DNA of 64,000 nt, taken from assembly GCA_025267735.1 (NCBI GenBank), contig CM046303.1:41119380-41183379 (forward strand), given 5' to 3'. Shown here one piece after another: positions 1 through 11,704 of the stretch. Within the stretch, counting starts at the first letter, position 1, and every line of letters begins with the position of its first letter. The notes beneath the pieces are model-generated. The model made no database searches. It was given only the letters and a program-made list of their open reading frames with translations, and was not told the origin of the DNA. The position numbers and the translations under genes were made by a program. This DNA is from Mactra quadrangularis (lineage: Eukaryota; Mollusca; Bivalvia; Venerida; Mactridae).

Positions 1-145
1 GTCAGTCACTGACGGAAGTATGCGCCATTGGTTAACAGCTAAATCCAGAGATTTAGCCTTTCCACACAAACAGCGAGTAGGTAGACTATTCACTTATTGA
101 CCTATACAATGTGTTGCTACAGCATTAAACCCAACAACAACATTA
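1..145 (+). repeat. SINE family A, 3' part
   Basis: The segment from the GTCAGTCACTGACGG motif to the end (gacctatacaatgtgttgct, then ctaaaccc-like bases) matches the 3' halves of the SINE at 5978-6300 and of the copy at 54365-54660. The tRNA-like head would lie left of the window. It sits in an HGS intron. Confidence 0.75.
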
Positions 146-640
146 GATGTTGGAATGGTCCAAATTTGTAGTGTAAGGCCTTACTAATACATTTGGATGG
201 AATTCTTGACAATTTAATCAGGATTTTATATGATGAAATTTTATGTATCAAGTATGTATAACAGGCTATCTTGTATGCAATCAAATGACATAATTAAATC
301 CTAGGGAACTCTGTTGTACATAGGAAGGACATACGAGGTCCTATCAATGTGATAGAACTTACACTGTTCATAAACTCAAATAGTTTCTAGTGGAGAGAAT
401 TATACAAACAACCCATTGTTGTGTAAATTAATATATACAAGCAGATAGCTAAATAGTTTTCGGACAGGTTAGTTCTTATTATTGGATCTCTGTACTTATT
501 AAGTAACACATCCCCAAATAGAATAATATAGAAACATAAGTTTCTACAATGCTAAAATGAATGTGAAAGTTATTTTCTTAATCTGCCTATTTTATAATTA
601 TACTGTGTTGAATACAAGTGTACATTGTCTGTTATTTCAG

Positions 641-2731
641 CCTGGACAACCTAACATGTATCAAGGTGGTGGTCAACCGATGGGTCAACCTAGTCAGTCA
701 GTTGGTCAACCAGGTCAACAGATGGGTCAAGGTAGCTATCCTGGTCAGTACATGAGTCAAACAGATGGACCTCCTCCAGTGACCTCTGTAATGTCACAAC
801 AAACTCCTGGTGTTCAACAAAATTATCAACAAACTACTAGTTTACCATACAATAATGGTAAGTACATTTGTATCTTGATGAGTCACTGGCATACATACAC
901 ACAAGTGTTAAGAGTTAGGTCCAGGGGAAATAATCATCTGGTGCCCGTATTATCAAGCATCTTGCGACTGATTTTAGTCGTAAATCCTTCTATATTGTAT
1001 TGTTAAATTTGTAAGATTTTTGATAATATGCAGCCCTGTTGTATAGTTCAATTTTATTAACCTGTCACCACTTGAATAATTACACGGTCACTGAATATAC
1101 TATTATTCTACTTCTTTTAAACCTTTGAGTCACAAATCCATATTAATTATTGTTGAACTAACTATAAATGCAGCGATTTTGAATATCGGGGTAACAACAA
1201 GTTCGAAATGAGTTAAATATAACATATTCAGTGACAGTGTAATTATTTAAGTTGTGATAGGTTAATAAAACAGAACTATAAAATATTATTTGCTGTCTAC
1301 CTTTCAGAAAATACAATGAGTATTAAGTATTCCACTTGTCTGTCTGTCAAGCTATTGGTTCTTACTTACATCTAATAATGTAGGAGCAGTGGTCCAGTGG
1401 TAGGGCACATGCTTCAGAATTGAGTGATCCTAGGTTCCAACCCCACTAGGGGCTCTGCTAATTTTCTTGAGCAAGAAATTTACATACAGTTGTTCCAATC
1501 AACTTAAGTGTAAATGGGTACAATGAGGTACCTATTTGAAGGTGATATCAATGATCAGGGGTTATTGTACAAAATGATAAAGTTGACTGAGCTTGTATAT
1601 GGTAGCAGACTTGAAACCGCCCTTTCTTAAAATTAATTTTTAGACAGAATTTATTAAAATTTCTTTATTAATACTATATTGAGTGTGTTGTTGAGGGTAA
1701 GAATTTTTGGATTTGAATATGTTTTACAATGAGCTATGACCTTTTGATGTTCTTCAGATATACGTTTTTACTGTGTTAACTGTTAATATAATTATATCAA
1801 TATTATATTGTACAGATGGAGGAGGCTTACCTGGTCATATAACTACACAAAATACTGGATATAATTCATTACCTACACAGTTACCTGGGGATTATCAACA
1901 AACAACTTATAATATGCAAGGTATTGATTAGTGTTATTAGACTTAATATAAGTTCATTACACCCTCATAATTGATGAAAAGTTCATTTTTCTGTGTTCAT
2001 GATTCAACCTATTTTTTACATTTGTTTTTATTTATGTGAATATGAAAGTTGGCGTCCTGAACAGTATAACATTATGCTAGTCATTGTCATAATTCATGTC
2101 AATCGTAGTATTTTCCAGTTTAAGGTCATTAAGATCTAACATATATTTACATGTATTTAGAAACTTCTTTATTACTGCAAGGGTTGTTATATAAAGGTCA
2201 AAATGTATACTTGTTCATCCTGGTTTTGTGTCTCTTGTTTTTTGTTATAAACCTGAATGCAAGCATGTATTTACAGCATTTTTTTCTTTAGTCTGCTTAC
2301 CTTTCTTTTATTATAGTGTTATCAAATGATTGTAATTTTCATTCAGCAAAATATGCTTACTGTGGCTTATAAGTAAGAAAAGCATTGTTGCTGTTTTTTT
2401 ATGTAAATTCATGATACATTTGTTGCCCTGGAGAAGGATGCAATGTTTGTACTGAGGTATTAAAGCATTATTACTTGAACACTTAGTACTTGTGTTTATT
2501 TTTATAGGTATGGCCAATGCGTTACCTAATACAGAAAACCCTGGGTACAGTATACCATCACAGAATCCACAACAACAACAACAATATTTGGGTCAAGGGC
2601 ATCCGTCTGGACAGCAATATCAACCTACTGGTCCCCAAGGGCCAGGTCAACCACAAGGGATGGTCCCTAATATGGGACCTCCTCAACATCAACCTGGACC
2701 CCATGAAGCAGAATTGATTAGTTTTGATTAA
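641..2731 (+). CDS. HGS: HGS/Hrs (ESCRT-0 subunit), last three coding exons; 5' part lies outside the window
   Basis: Three exons join in frame: 641-857, 1816-1920 and 2508-2731 (stop TAA). Acceptors read ttatttcag, tattgtacag and tttttatag; donors are GTAAGT and GTATTG; each junction splits a codon after its first base. The product is a Gln/Pro/Gly-rich, low-complexity tail of about 181 residues ending in AELISFD. Known of the family: Hrs (HGS) is the endosomal ESCRT-0 subunit that recognises ubiquitinated cargo through VHS, FYVE and UIM domains, pairs with STAM, and ends in a clathrin-box peptide, LISFD in vertebrates. Here only that disordered P/Q-rich tail and the clathrin box are visible; the folded domains must lie upstream of base 1. 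The ATG at 557 is intronic and is not the start. The identification rests on the exact C-terminal motif plus composition; another Q/P-rich protein with the same tail is possible but less likely. Confidence 0.8.
1380..1625 (+). repeat. SINE family C (tRNA-like head) in an HGS intron
   Basis: It begins with an A-box-like stretch (cagtggtccagtggtaggg) and a B-box-like stretch (aggttccaaccccacta), followed by a body with cttgagcaagaaatttaca. A second copy with the same order lies at 58783-58990. The tRNA-like head is too degraded to be a working tRNA gene. The rest of this intron (858-1815) holds nothing else I recognise. Confidence 0.65.
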
Positions 2732-3100
2732 GTGAACTATCTATGTAGAAATGTATTTGTGTATAGATTATACTTGTATTACAATCTTGATTTCTATGCT
2801 TGTTATGTATTTTATATTAAGGTGAATCATTAATATTTAATGTCTTATACTGTTTATGTCTTATAAAGATTTTCAGTCTGTGTAGTTATAGAATGTTAAA
2901 AATATACTTTTCTGTCATGCTTAACGGTGAAACGTCGCATTATTCGATGAAAATATAAATTACAAGCATTACATTAGATATGACAAGTATATGACTTACT
3001 TGATATTAGTTAATTGAGATTTGTTGACTATAGTTTTAGAGGCTGACAGATAAATTTTGCTGCTATTAAAAATGAAATGTATGAATTGAAAATTTGACAA
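2732..3100 (+). other. Probable HGS 3' UTR, with a foldback fragment near 2910-2965
   Basis: AT-rich sequence after the HGS stop. No canonical AATAAA was found, so the transcript end is uncertain. At about 2910-2965 there is a solo copy of the terminus of the foldback at 22012-22845 (shared motif catgcttaa-cggtgaaacgtcgc, then ttattcgatgaaaata). Confidence 0.5.
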
Positions 3101-3102
3101 TG

Positions 3103-3560
3103 AATAGGGGTGTAACTGTTATCCCATATACTGGTTAATATTGCCATACAAATTCTGACATTTTTTAACCGGTTTTTTCCTGAACTGGTTTTGTGGTGAT
3201 GTGTTGTACTGATTGTTTTTATCATAATCTGAAATTTAAATGCTTAAGTGAAAGATAAAAAGTGTTCAAAAATTGAAATAATCTTATTGTGTTAAAAAAT
3301 GATAAATATTTTGTCAAATGGGAGAATAATTCTCTTTGAAATTCCGTTTCAAAATAATTATTTTTCTAACATATAATCCATTTTAAACTAATTTTTCAAA
3401 TATTTGGATAAAGAGATCATTTTAAAAAACACATGCTTGTTACAAATGCAATGTACCTGCATTAATTTATGCTTTGCTTGTCTACAAAATAAGAACGATA
3501 TGTATTGTAGTTTGGCTTTTATTAAATTAAGTAATGTATTGGAGTCATTGTTAAATTTTC
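3103..3560 (+). mobile_element. Decayed copy of the small hAT-like element found at 49710-50282
   Basis: It opens with taggggtgtaac followed by a degraded ctggttaatattgc and a ttaaccggtt segment. It continues with blocks that align to the intact copy: tttttctaacatata-ccattttaaa, then tttggataaagagatcatttt, and a short gcattaattta block. The right terminus and TSD were not found, so the end is approximate. Confidence 0.6.
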
Positions 3561-3653
3561 TATAGTAAGATAAAAAATTGTATGTAATCAATGAAATTAG
3601 TACATACCATGCTACTACTGCTGTAAATCCTTGTGTTTATCGTTGACAACAAA

Positions 3654-4084
3654 GGGCACGTTCTACGTTCTAAGGCGAGCGCTTTGTATCGCTACATAGC
3701 GATTTCCTATTGAATGGTCTGCTACGATCGAGTAAATTGAATCGCCAGCTAGCAATACGTAGCCAGTTTTTTATTCGTTGCTAGCTGTATCATTCTGAAC
3801 ACTTCTGCTTATTATTGGCTGCCCCCTGTGGGAGCGTGGTTTTTTTTCAAGAATACTGATATATATTGTATTTAATGCATATATTTTGTCAAAGTTGTTA
3901 AATAGAATAATCATGGTGATAATTGATTTGAGTGTTTTTTATTTGTTACAATTCTGAATTTTTTTTATGAGAAAGTTGCCATCTTGTATTTGCTAGCTTG
4001 AAGCAAACTGTTCAGTAGGCCTCTAATGCTACAGAAACACTTTCAAAAAGCGCTAGCTAGCCATCACCTTGTGGAATGTGCCCA
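3654..4084. mobile_element. MITE-like element with gggcacgtt/aatgtgccc ends
   Basis: The left end reads gggcacgttctacg and the right end, reverse complemented, reads gggcacattccacaaggtg; both are followed by gcgctagc-type palindromic sequence. The right half (from aatagaataatcatggtgat) is repeated at 18670-18855. No coding capacity. No TSD was identified. Confidence 0.55.
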
Positions 4085-4599
4085 TATTCTCCACATTATC
4101 TAATTAGAATGTTTGTGTTCTATTCATCAACATGGTTGTGTAATATATCAAATAATCTGTACATTTATTTACATTACTTTTATGAAACTGTTTTTTTATA
4201 CCAAATGTCTATCTACATACACCATCCATGTATGATAGGAGAAAGTCTTTCATGGATTTTCTTTAAAGATAAAAACATGAGAATCCTATGAATTAAGTTT
4301 TTAAGTTAACCTAGTTGAAACAGAGGCTTGATATAAAATTGTACTCATTTATCTTTTTGGTGTGATGGCATTAAGACACTTAGGTTGTTTAACTTTCAAT
4401 TTCATCGCTTATAATGTCATGTGCTATTGTGATTTACTACATTAATAATGGTGTTGCTATATTGCTTTTGGTATTTTACTTGTATGTAGTACATATGCCA
4501 TTCTTTTTTGAAATTGTACACAGACATATTCATTGAAGCAATCAGAAATGTTAAGATTTATTTCTGTGATTATATAAGATACTCATGTAGGAAAGACAC
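4085..4599. other. Unassigned AT-rich sequence
   Basis: Nothing recognised on either strand. Confidence 0.4.
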
Positions 4600-5363
4600 T
4601 AGGGCTCTATATCAGTCAGATTGATTGATACGATATTCGTATCGATACAAAATGATCCATATTCGATATATCATATGATATTTTAATGATAAATAGAGTT
4701 TTAATACATCAGCAAAACAGTGTTGCTTTATTCATTTAATTTAATTGTATTAGCACCATACTACTAAATGCACTGCCTTATTAATATTTGAAATGTTAAC
4801 ATCTTTGGCGTTTGCATTTTTCAAAGAAATATCATTACATCCAGTGAGTCTAGGTCCAGACATGATCTTTCTGTTGACAGGATGTCTCCTGAGGGTGAAA
4901 ATACCTGTTCAGAAGTTACTGAAGTGGCCTGAGCAACCAAATATATAGCAGCTGATGTGCACAAATGTGAAAGTGTGTACTGATTTTCTGTAAAAAAGCA
5001 AAGAATTAGGAATTTACAATGTTAAGGCATGTCTCTGTAAACTTTTAACTCTTCATCTTACTGCAACAGTTACTTCCCTTTGATTGATAAGAACAAAACG
5101 TGACGTAATCAATGTTTTGCGTAAAGGAATATCATAATTATGAGATTGTTCGTCCACAGATCTGACTATTACATACCTACCTGGAAGTAGAAGTGTATTG
5201 ATTTAGAGAAACAAAATATAAACTAATTTGCAAGCCATTGATTTCATTTGTATGACAGTCACTGATGGATATTTTGTTTGATACGGTAACATTTGATCTG
5301 ATATATCCATCGAACCTACAAAACCGGTATTCAATATATATCATATACAGGTGTAGGGCTCTA
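4600..5363 (+). mobile_element. Non-autonomous hAT-like element, copy 1 of 3
   Basis: The left TIR is TAGGGCTCTATATC. The right end is a TIR with two transitions that make it read tagggctcta instead of tagagcccta. The flanks AAAGACAC and AAAGACAT match at 7 of 8 bases, the TSD length of hAT elements. The interior carries the cgatac/gtatcgatac palindromic repeats shared with the copies at 10040-10989 (inverted) and 19440-20217. No transposase ORF is present, so movement would need an enzyme supplied in trans. Confidence 0.8.
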
Positions 5364-5977
5364 AAAGACATACCATAAAAGTTGAAAATTTTGTGGGAGC
5401 TTAGTTTCTACTATTTCTTTAGTTATCTGCCAAGCCTTCGAAATTTTTATCTGCTGAAATATTTTTCCATGTGTTAGCAAGAGCTTGAAACTAAGGTCTC
5501 CTGTGAGGAATATTGACAAATCCTTTCAACTTTGTTGTTGTCATAGACACTATAATATGGTATAACAATCATACTTGAAGTTTACTTGTGACTTTTTCAA
5601 AACTTTATCTTTAAGAGAATGAAATAATAATTAAACATGATTACTATTTCATCAATATTCAGAATTTGTCAAGACTACAAACAGTTTACCACAGATATAT
5701 AAGTGTACATTAGTTTACTACTGATATATAAGTGTACCTTATTTAAAAAAAAGAAATTGTACCCTATAAAAATTCAATTTTTATGGTATATTTTTGATTT
5801 ACGTTTAATGAAGATGAAAGGATTGTACAACATTTTTATCTGGACTTGTCCGCTAAACTGAAGAGTATGCTTAGAACATATTATTGTCATATTTGGTTTA
5901 AGGTCAGTGATATATATAACATAGGTAACTCTATCGGTCTTATTTAGTTGTTACAGTTAAACTCTCAACTAGAGCCG
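5364..5977. repeat. Unassigned region with a 2x short direct repeat
   Basis: At 5688-5738 a unit containing agtttac-ac-gatatataag then tgtac occurs twice in tandem. A short inverted pair (ataaaaattcaatttttat) follows near 5765. Nothing else was recognised. Confidence 0.45.
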
Positions 5978-6300
5978 CTTGGCTAGCTCAGTTGGCAGCA
6001 CACAAGTCTACTGATCGAGGGGTCCTGGGTTCGATTCCAGGGCGGGACATTCTTTTGTGGGCATACTTTCGTGGAGCTTGGTCATGAAATTATATCACCA
6101 GCCATTCTCCCTCCTACCAATGATTCTTAATTATGTAGGGCAGATGTCAGTCACTGACAAAAATATGCGCTAAGTAGTTGGTTAACAGCTAAATCCAGAT
6201 ATTAAGCCCTTCCTGGGGTGAGTAAGTTGACTGACCGCTGTTATATGACCTATACAATGTGTTGCTACGGCATCAGACCATGCAAAAACAAAACAAACAA
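5978..6300 (+). repeat. SINE family A, full-length copy
   Basis: A tRNA-like head has an A box at tggctagctcagttggc and a B box at gggttcgattcca. The body follows (ctttcgtggagcttggtcatg), then the 3' region shared with 1-145 and 54365-54660, and an A-rich tail (aaaaacaaaacaaacaaaat). The layout is that of a tRNA-derived, RNA polymerase III-transcribed SINE mobilised by a LINE. Which named molluscan SINE family it belongs to was not determined. Confidence 0.85.
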
Positions 6301-6533
6301 AATAAAATTCAGCTACAATAGGTTATTTACATGCATGATAATGGAATATTCAATATTGATTTTCCTATGTAGAGGGAGAAGTTGTCAACTCCTAATAGAA
6401 GGGTGAGTACTGAAAAAGTAAAATGTCTAGGAAAGCTAGTATGATGTTTAAGTTACTGTACATTATTTAAAGTGTTGATAAATGATGTAAAATCAAAAAT
6501 CTAAGTAAAATATTATAGATTGTTAGAGAAATC

Positions 6534-7975
6534 TTGCTAGCGCACCAGGATTATGAATCTCGAAGGGGGGGGGTCGAATCTGACCCTGGAGGTTATACCC
6601 TTCCATGAAAATTTGACAATTATGTCAATTGACCTTACGCCAGAATTTGATTGACAGCTCCTATTAGCCAATCAGCGTCTGGCAGTTGATGCCCTGATGC
6701 TTATCTAAGATAAGCGGCTTATCGGCCGCCATTTTGTCCGACATCTGGTCTTGACGGACATCGAATTTCTTATGTGTTAGCATGGATCCTATGTACAGTT
6801 ATATAGGGTTCTCAGTGAAAGTTACAAAATAAACTCAATAAAACAAATTAGAATGGTCAAAATATGTACACATGGGGTCTGTAAATACTGTGATAAAAGT
6901 ATAAACTACATAATAATCTGACGACAATAAATACAAGTATGTTATAAATCAGGTTGAAAATTACATTTTTCATGAATGTTTACCCCCAAATGTACCACAA
7001 AGATCTATGGACCCACCCCTTAACTTTTTTCTCAGCATATTTTATCTCCTATACACCACTTTAAAGAAGGACATGTATATAAAGTTGTGTTCGTGTATAT
7101 CCAACAGTTTTCTGATTTATAAAGGATTTCTACAAACGTTCAATGCGAGATGCGTTCTTTGATAATTTTTGCGCTTATAATGTTTCTGTTGGTGCAAATG
7201 AACCTACCTTTATTTTTAATATATATCAATGGATATTATAAAAAAGGGAATCATTTGAAAGTTATGACAATGCCATTTTCAGACAAATTAATCTTTAGGA
7301 AATATGATATCTCGCAAATGATATGCATGTATTTGAACACAACTCAGTCTAGATGGCCCCATATACCCACCCCTTAACTTTTTTATTTCTCGACATATTG
7401 TAATAAACTCTACATCATTTGATAGCTAACGTAATGTAATATTTTTTGCATGTTTTACTGTTTAAAATCCGTACATCCAAACGACTATTACCAGCGTTCA
7501 AATTTAAGTGTATTCTTTCAACTTGCCCATTCTTTGTGCGTATATTTTTTGTTGGAGCAAATGGACTCACATTTAATTTGAATATGTATGAATGGATATT
7601 CATAAATAATGTATCATTTGATAGATGAGACAATGCCCTTTTCAAAAATATTAAGTTTATCGAAATCGGATGACAAATAAGTAAATAGCATGCATTTGAA
7701 CTTGTTACTTTCAAAACATAGATAATGGTTAGGGACATAGATTAATCCCTGATAATGTTGGACAATGTACCACGTGTATCGGTGGGCGGAGCATAGGTAT
7801 TCTGGCGTAAGGTCAATTTTCCTCTATTAATAAGGTATTTGGAGAAGTTTCCGGCCTTGTGGAATGGTAGGTTAGTACTGGTTATAGACAAGGGTCCAAC
7901 AAAGCTAAGTTAGGTGTGCTGGACGCTGCAAAATAACCAAAATGTGTTGACACAGCATATAAACCCAGTAAAAAT
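6534..7975 (+). repeat. SINE family B copy, split by a DNA element
   Basis: The 5' part is 6534-6628 (degraded head, gaagggggg-type B-box flank, ttccatgaaaatttgacaat). The 3' part is 7817-7975 (ccggccttgtggaa, gttatagacaagggtcca, then an aaacccagtaaaaa tail). Against the unbroken copy at 60627-60891 the two parts are contiguous at ..gtcaa|tttt.., so the 1.19 kb between them is a later insertion. Confidence 0.8.
6629..7816. mobile_element. 1.19 kb TIR element inserted in a SINE
   Basis: Perfect 18-bp TIRs: ttgaccttacgccagaat at the left and its reverse complement at the right. The TSD is ambiguous because TCAA overlaps the TIR tip. Inside is an imperfect tandem duplication of about 355-365 bp: ccaccccttaactttttt occurs near 7013 and 7368, and gttgg-gcaaatg near 7187 and 7551. 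Short ORFs inside look spurious. No transposase was recognised, so it is non-autonomous. Confidence 0.8.
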
Positions 7976-8868
7976 AAGAGAAATGTAACATATTTTATTC
8001 AAAAAATGGTACAATTACATGTGTTATGTATATTATGAATTATTGTTTTCATTATTATGTTATTAAATAGTAATTATACAATAACTGATTGTTGTTATTT
8101 ATTTTGAATCTGTAATTTAGAAGGCCACTATGAAAGTATATGTGTACTTAGGCATCTTTGATAATATATACCAAGTACCATTTGACAAAGAACTCCCATA
8201 TTTGACACGTGACATCACTTTAAGGTCCTCTACCAAGATTGGTCCAATTATGCCCCTGTAGTTATTATTGACCCAACCAAATGAAAACCTAGGGAACCTT
8301 GAGATGAACGCACCTTATTTGGAAGTTCTTATCCTTGTGGTTTATAAAAGTCCCGGTAATAACTCCATGCAAAACTTGTGACTCCTGGGCTTATAATATA
8401 TATGACCCAGAGGCATACATCAAATACGAAAACTTTATATCTTATGGTTTCAGATAAGATTTTTATAGGTTTCCTTATCCAAAACTGCGGATCCCTGTTG
8501 TGGGGCCAATATTGACCCTAGCATGATAATTTGGTCAACCATTGTAGAGGACCTCCATGAAAAATAAAGGGAGTTACAACAGTGGTTCATTCAGCCCTTA
8601 ATTTGGACAAACTTTGTGAAGGATATCAAGAAGATGTTATATGTGAAATATGGAAACTGTAGGCCTTATAGTTTTAGACTTAAAGGTTTTCTTATTCAAA
8701 ACCCCTGAGACTGGGTTAATATTGACCCCCGTGGGCATAATTTGAACAATATTTGTAGAAAACGAAGAGATCATGTGAATATCTTAAATATGGAAACTAT
8801 AGACCTTATAGGTTTAGACAAGAAGACTGATTTCCTACCTTTAACCATTTCAAAATGGCCAAATCTTA
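7976..8868. repeat. Diffuse repeat with inverted and direct units
   Basis: A unit containing aatattgaccc followed by a cataatttg-ccaa block and tgtagaggacct occurs at about 8499-8555 and, degraded, at about 8713-8765. It also occurs in inverted orientation at 8222-8275. The sequence between has no coding signal. Confidence 0.5.
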
Positions 8869-9536
8869 TACAAACTAGGGATTAAACGATGATCGATTAT
8901 AATCGATAATCAATCGCTTTATTAGAAGTGGGAGACAATAGAATATGAAGTTTAATAATCGATTATCGCTTATGTTGGTTATTCATTTTTATTGACAATG
9001 AGACATTCAAGTTATAATTAATTAATATCACTTAAGAAAAAATATTTATAAAAATATGGGAATAAAAATTTTCTTAATTAAAACATAAGAGGTGCATTTT
9101 ACTACAACTTTGTTATAGTGAATCCTTGAGATCGGTGTTGATATCTTTTTGGTCGGTGACATGGAATTCACCATTATTGAACAGTATATAGTCTCTTTTC
9201 TATACTGTATGGGTACTGATAATGTCTGAAAATTGATTTTATTACACTCGGCGTCAATGAAAACTTACCACCATACCAACCCTCGCTTTATGAGAAATAG
9301 AAGTGAAGTGCAGTAAAAACTTTACATAGACACATTTTTAGCACACACATGTAGTGATTGCTGCCAAAAGAATCTAAATTCGATTTACGATGTTCGAGTC
9401 CCGGACTGCACGCGCAAAATAAGATTTTTATGTAAGGACGACATGTATCCACGAGTTTGTGTAAATCATTTGTCTCTGACGAGAGTTAGTCGACAGGTTA
9501 AGAAAACAACCCTCGTATTTTCAACTATTGCTATTC

Positions 9537-10030
9537 AAATGCCACGTTTAGGAGGCACTCAACGTCACCAAGTTCTCGGCATTTCTGACGCCGAGCTTTC
9601 ATTTCATGAGATTGCTCGTCGCATGGGCTGCTCCCATCAGACAATCATGAATCTGGTATGGAGACATAAACAGACAGGCTCAGTGAGAGGCCAGTTGTTC
9701 TTTCTTTTAATCAGACTAACGCTGACGTCAACCTACTCCAGCAAGACAATGCACGGCCCAACTCGGCTCGCGTTACACAAGATTTCCTGCAGGATAATAA
9801 TGTCCACACATCGCCTTGACTAGCATTCAGTCCCGACTTAAACCCTTTAAAGCATCTTTGAGACCAACTTGACCGAAGGGTTTATGACGGCTGACGTCAC
9901 GTCAATAATTTGCAGCAAGTATACAAGCACTGACTAATGAGTGGGTGCAATACGAAAGTACAGAATCCTGCGTCTGATACGGAGTATGAGACGTAGATGT
10001 CAAGCTGAGCTTGATGCAGAGGGATGACAT
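9537..10030 (+). pseudogene. Tc1-like transposase remnant
   Basis: From the methionine at 9539 the translation gives an N-terminal helix-turn-helix region (AELSFHEIARRMGCSHQT, then a VWRHKQTGSVR stretch). After an internal deletion it jumps, in another frame, to QQDNARP and then SPDLNP. These are the hallmarks around the second Asp and the Glu of a DD34E catalytic triad. The first catalytic region is missing, stops interrupt the C-terminal part, and the position of the expected catalytic Glu (I-E-H in the family) reads L-K-H. The 3' part is interrupted by the hAT-like insertion at 10040. It cannot encode a working enzyme. Confidence 0.85.
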
Positions 10031-10039
10031 ACCCGCTAC

Positions 10040-10989
10040 TAGGGCTCTACACCGGTATACGATATATATCGAATACCGGTATTGAAGGTTCGATAGATAT
10101 ATCGGATCGAACGTTTCCGTATCGAACAAAATATCGATCAATCATACGAATAAAATCCATGGCCTGCAAATCAGTTGATATTTTGTATCGCCAAACTAAC
10201 ATTCTACTCATAGACGTCATTGATTACACTGCTTCCGGTTCTGTATAGACGAACAATCTCATAATATGACATTCCTTTCCGCAAACGATTTACACTGGTT
10301 ACGTCATGTTTTGTCTTTTCAATCAAAGGGAAGTAACTGTTGCTGTTAGAATGTCCTTTATATGTACTTAAGTTTTAAATTACTCTGGCTACCAACAACC
10401 AGTATTTAAGTGATAGACTAAAGAAAAATTGTTGAACCATCACATAAGAGAGCCAAAACACGGATGGAGGCATTTTAAGTGAAGATGAAGACCATTCAGT
10501 TTATGCCGTCAACAGCAGAAGCTTTCAATAAATGGCAAATAAGAAATTGAAAGTTTACAGAGACATGCTAAAACATCCTAATCATTTGTTTTTAAAAAGA
10601 AACTTGATTTAGACTCCCACATGAGTGAACGTCATTTAGCTGCTTAAAATTTGGTTGCTCATGACACTTTTGTAGCTTCTGAACGGGTAATTTCAACCTC
10701 AGGAGACATCCTGTCAGCAGAAAGATCATGTCCAGACCCAGACACACTTGATGCAATGATATTTCTTAAAAACGTGCAAACGTCATATATTTTAACATTA
10801 AAGTATTAAGTGTTAATAAGTGTCAATTAAATGGTGCTACTACAATTGAAATATATGAATAAAACAACACTGTTTTGTTGTTTTATAGAAAATTATATGT
10901 TATTAAAATATCATATGATATATCGAATATCGATCATTTTGTATCGATACGAATATCGTATCGATCATTCTGACCGATATAGAGCCCTA
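10040..10989 (-). mobile_element. Non-autonomous hAT-like element, copy 2 of 3 (innermost of the nest)
   Basis: The ends are TAGGGCTCTACACCGG and GATATAGAGCCCTA, flanked by a perfect 8-bp TSD CCCGCTAC at 10032-10039 and 10990-10997. It is inverted relative to copies 1 and 3 and longer (950 bp). It lies inside the 3' part of the Tc1-like element, so it is the youngest of the three nested insertions. Confidence 0.9.
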
Positions 10990-11441
10990 CCCGCTACTGA
11001 GGTCCGTAACTTTCATTTTTGAGGTGGTCGTTTTGGTCTGAAGAGTTGATCCGTTTATGCTTAGATTCCGTACTTGCAAAGAAAAAATCCTATTTTCTAA
11101 TATAATATTTAAAATCATGTAAAATTTTCATATTTGTGTTTCATTTTTTTAAAAATTAGGTTCATGTAAGTGGTAAGTTTTCATTGACGCCTAGTATATT
11201 AAACTCGAACAACCATCAAACCACTAATTATAGGTTTATTATTCATGATTTAATATTCTATTATACGGAACAAAATCACTTAAACCTTTGCAAAGCATGG
11301 TCATATATTTTCGGAAATCCTGAAAGTAAACCTTGAGTAAATATTTCGATTATATAATCAATGATTGATCGAAAAGGGTTGTCCGATTATTTCCGATGAT
11401 CGATTATGATTTTTTCCCGATTTTGAAACCCTAATACAAAC

Positions 11442-11704
11442 ACACGTGTTTATTCCACTTTAAACTTTTTACATGTTCTATTTTTAGACCGTAAACCATA
11501 CCGAGTTTACGACCTTTTTGGTATTTCACTGTAATTTATACATGTACGGTATAAGTTTGTCAAATGCAAATAAATACTCGTAGTATAGTATAGAGTGGCA
11601 AATAACCAGACTTGTTAAGAAGAAACTACGTTTACGTTCAGTGGATAAATGAAACACTGTTCATGATTCATTCTATCTATTCGTTCGGTTAATTAGACAA
11701 AACA
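11442..11704 (+). promoter_or_regulatory. Upstream region of the carboxylesterase gene
   Basis: AT-rich, with no confident TATA box or initiator. The esterase start codon lies only 263 bases beyond the outer hAT-like TSD, so any proximal promoter is squeezed between repeat and gene, or a non-coding first exon lies further away. Confidence 0.35.

Larger units (their letters stand above)
9245..11196 (+). mobile_element. Deleted Tc1/mariner-like element inside the hAT-like element
   Basis: The inverted ends share ggcgtcaatgaaaacttacc (20 bp and slightly more), and TA dinucleotides flank both sides (9243-9244 and 11197-11198), as expected for Tc1/mariner. After removal of the inner hAT-like insert it is about 1 kb, shorter than a full Tc1 element, because the middle of the transposase gene is deleted. 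Confidence 0.85.
8877..11433. mobile_element. Outer hAT-like element of a triple nest
   Basis: It begins TAGGGATTAAAC and ends GTTTC-like sequence in inverse form (gaaaccCTA). It is flanked by a perfect 8-bp TSD, ATACAAAC, at 8869-8876 and 11434-11441. Both ends carry cgatgatcgattat blocks in inverted orientation. Its own sequence is only about 0.6 kb; the rest is the inserted Tc1-like element at 9245-11196. Confidence 0.85.

Noticed and set aside
557..640. ATG-initiated 5' extension of the first HGS exon
   Set aside because: It is hydrophobic, precedes a good acceptor (ttatttcag), and the frame also runs past the donor at 858. The real protein continues from exons left of the window.
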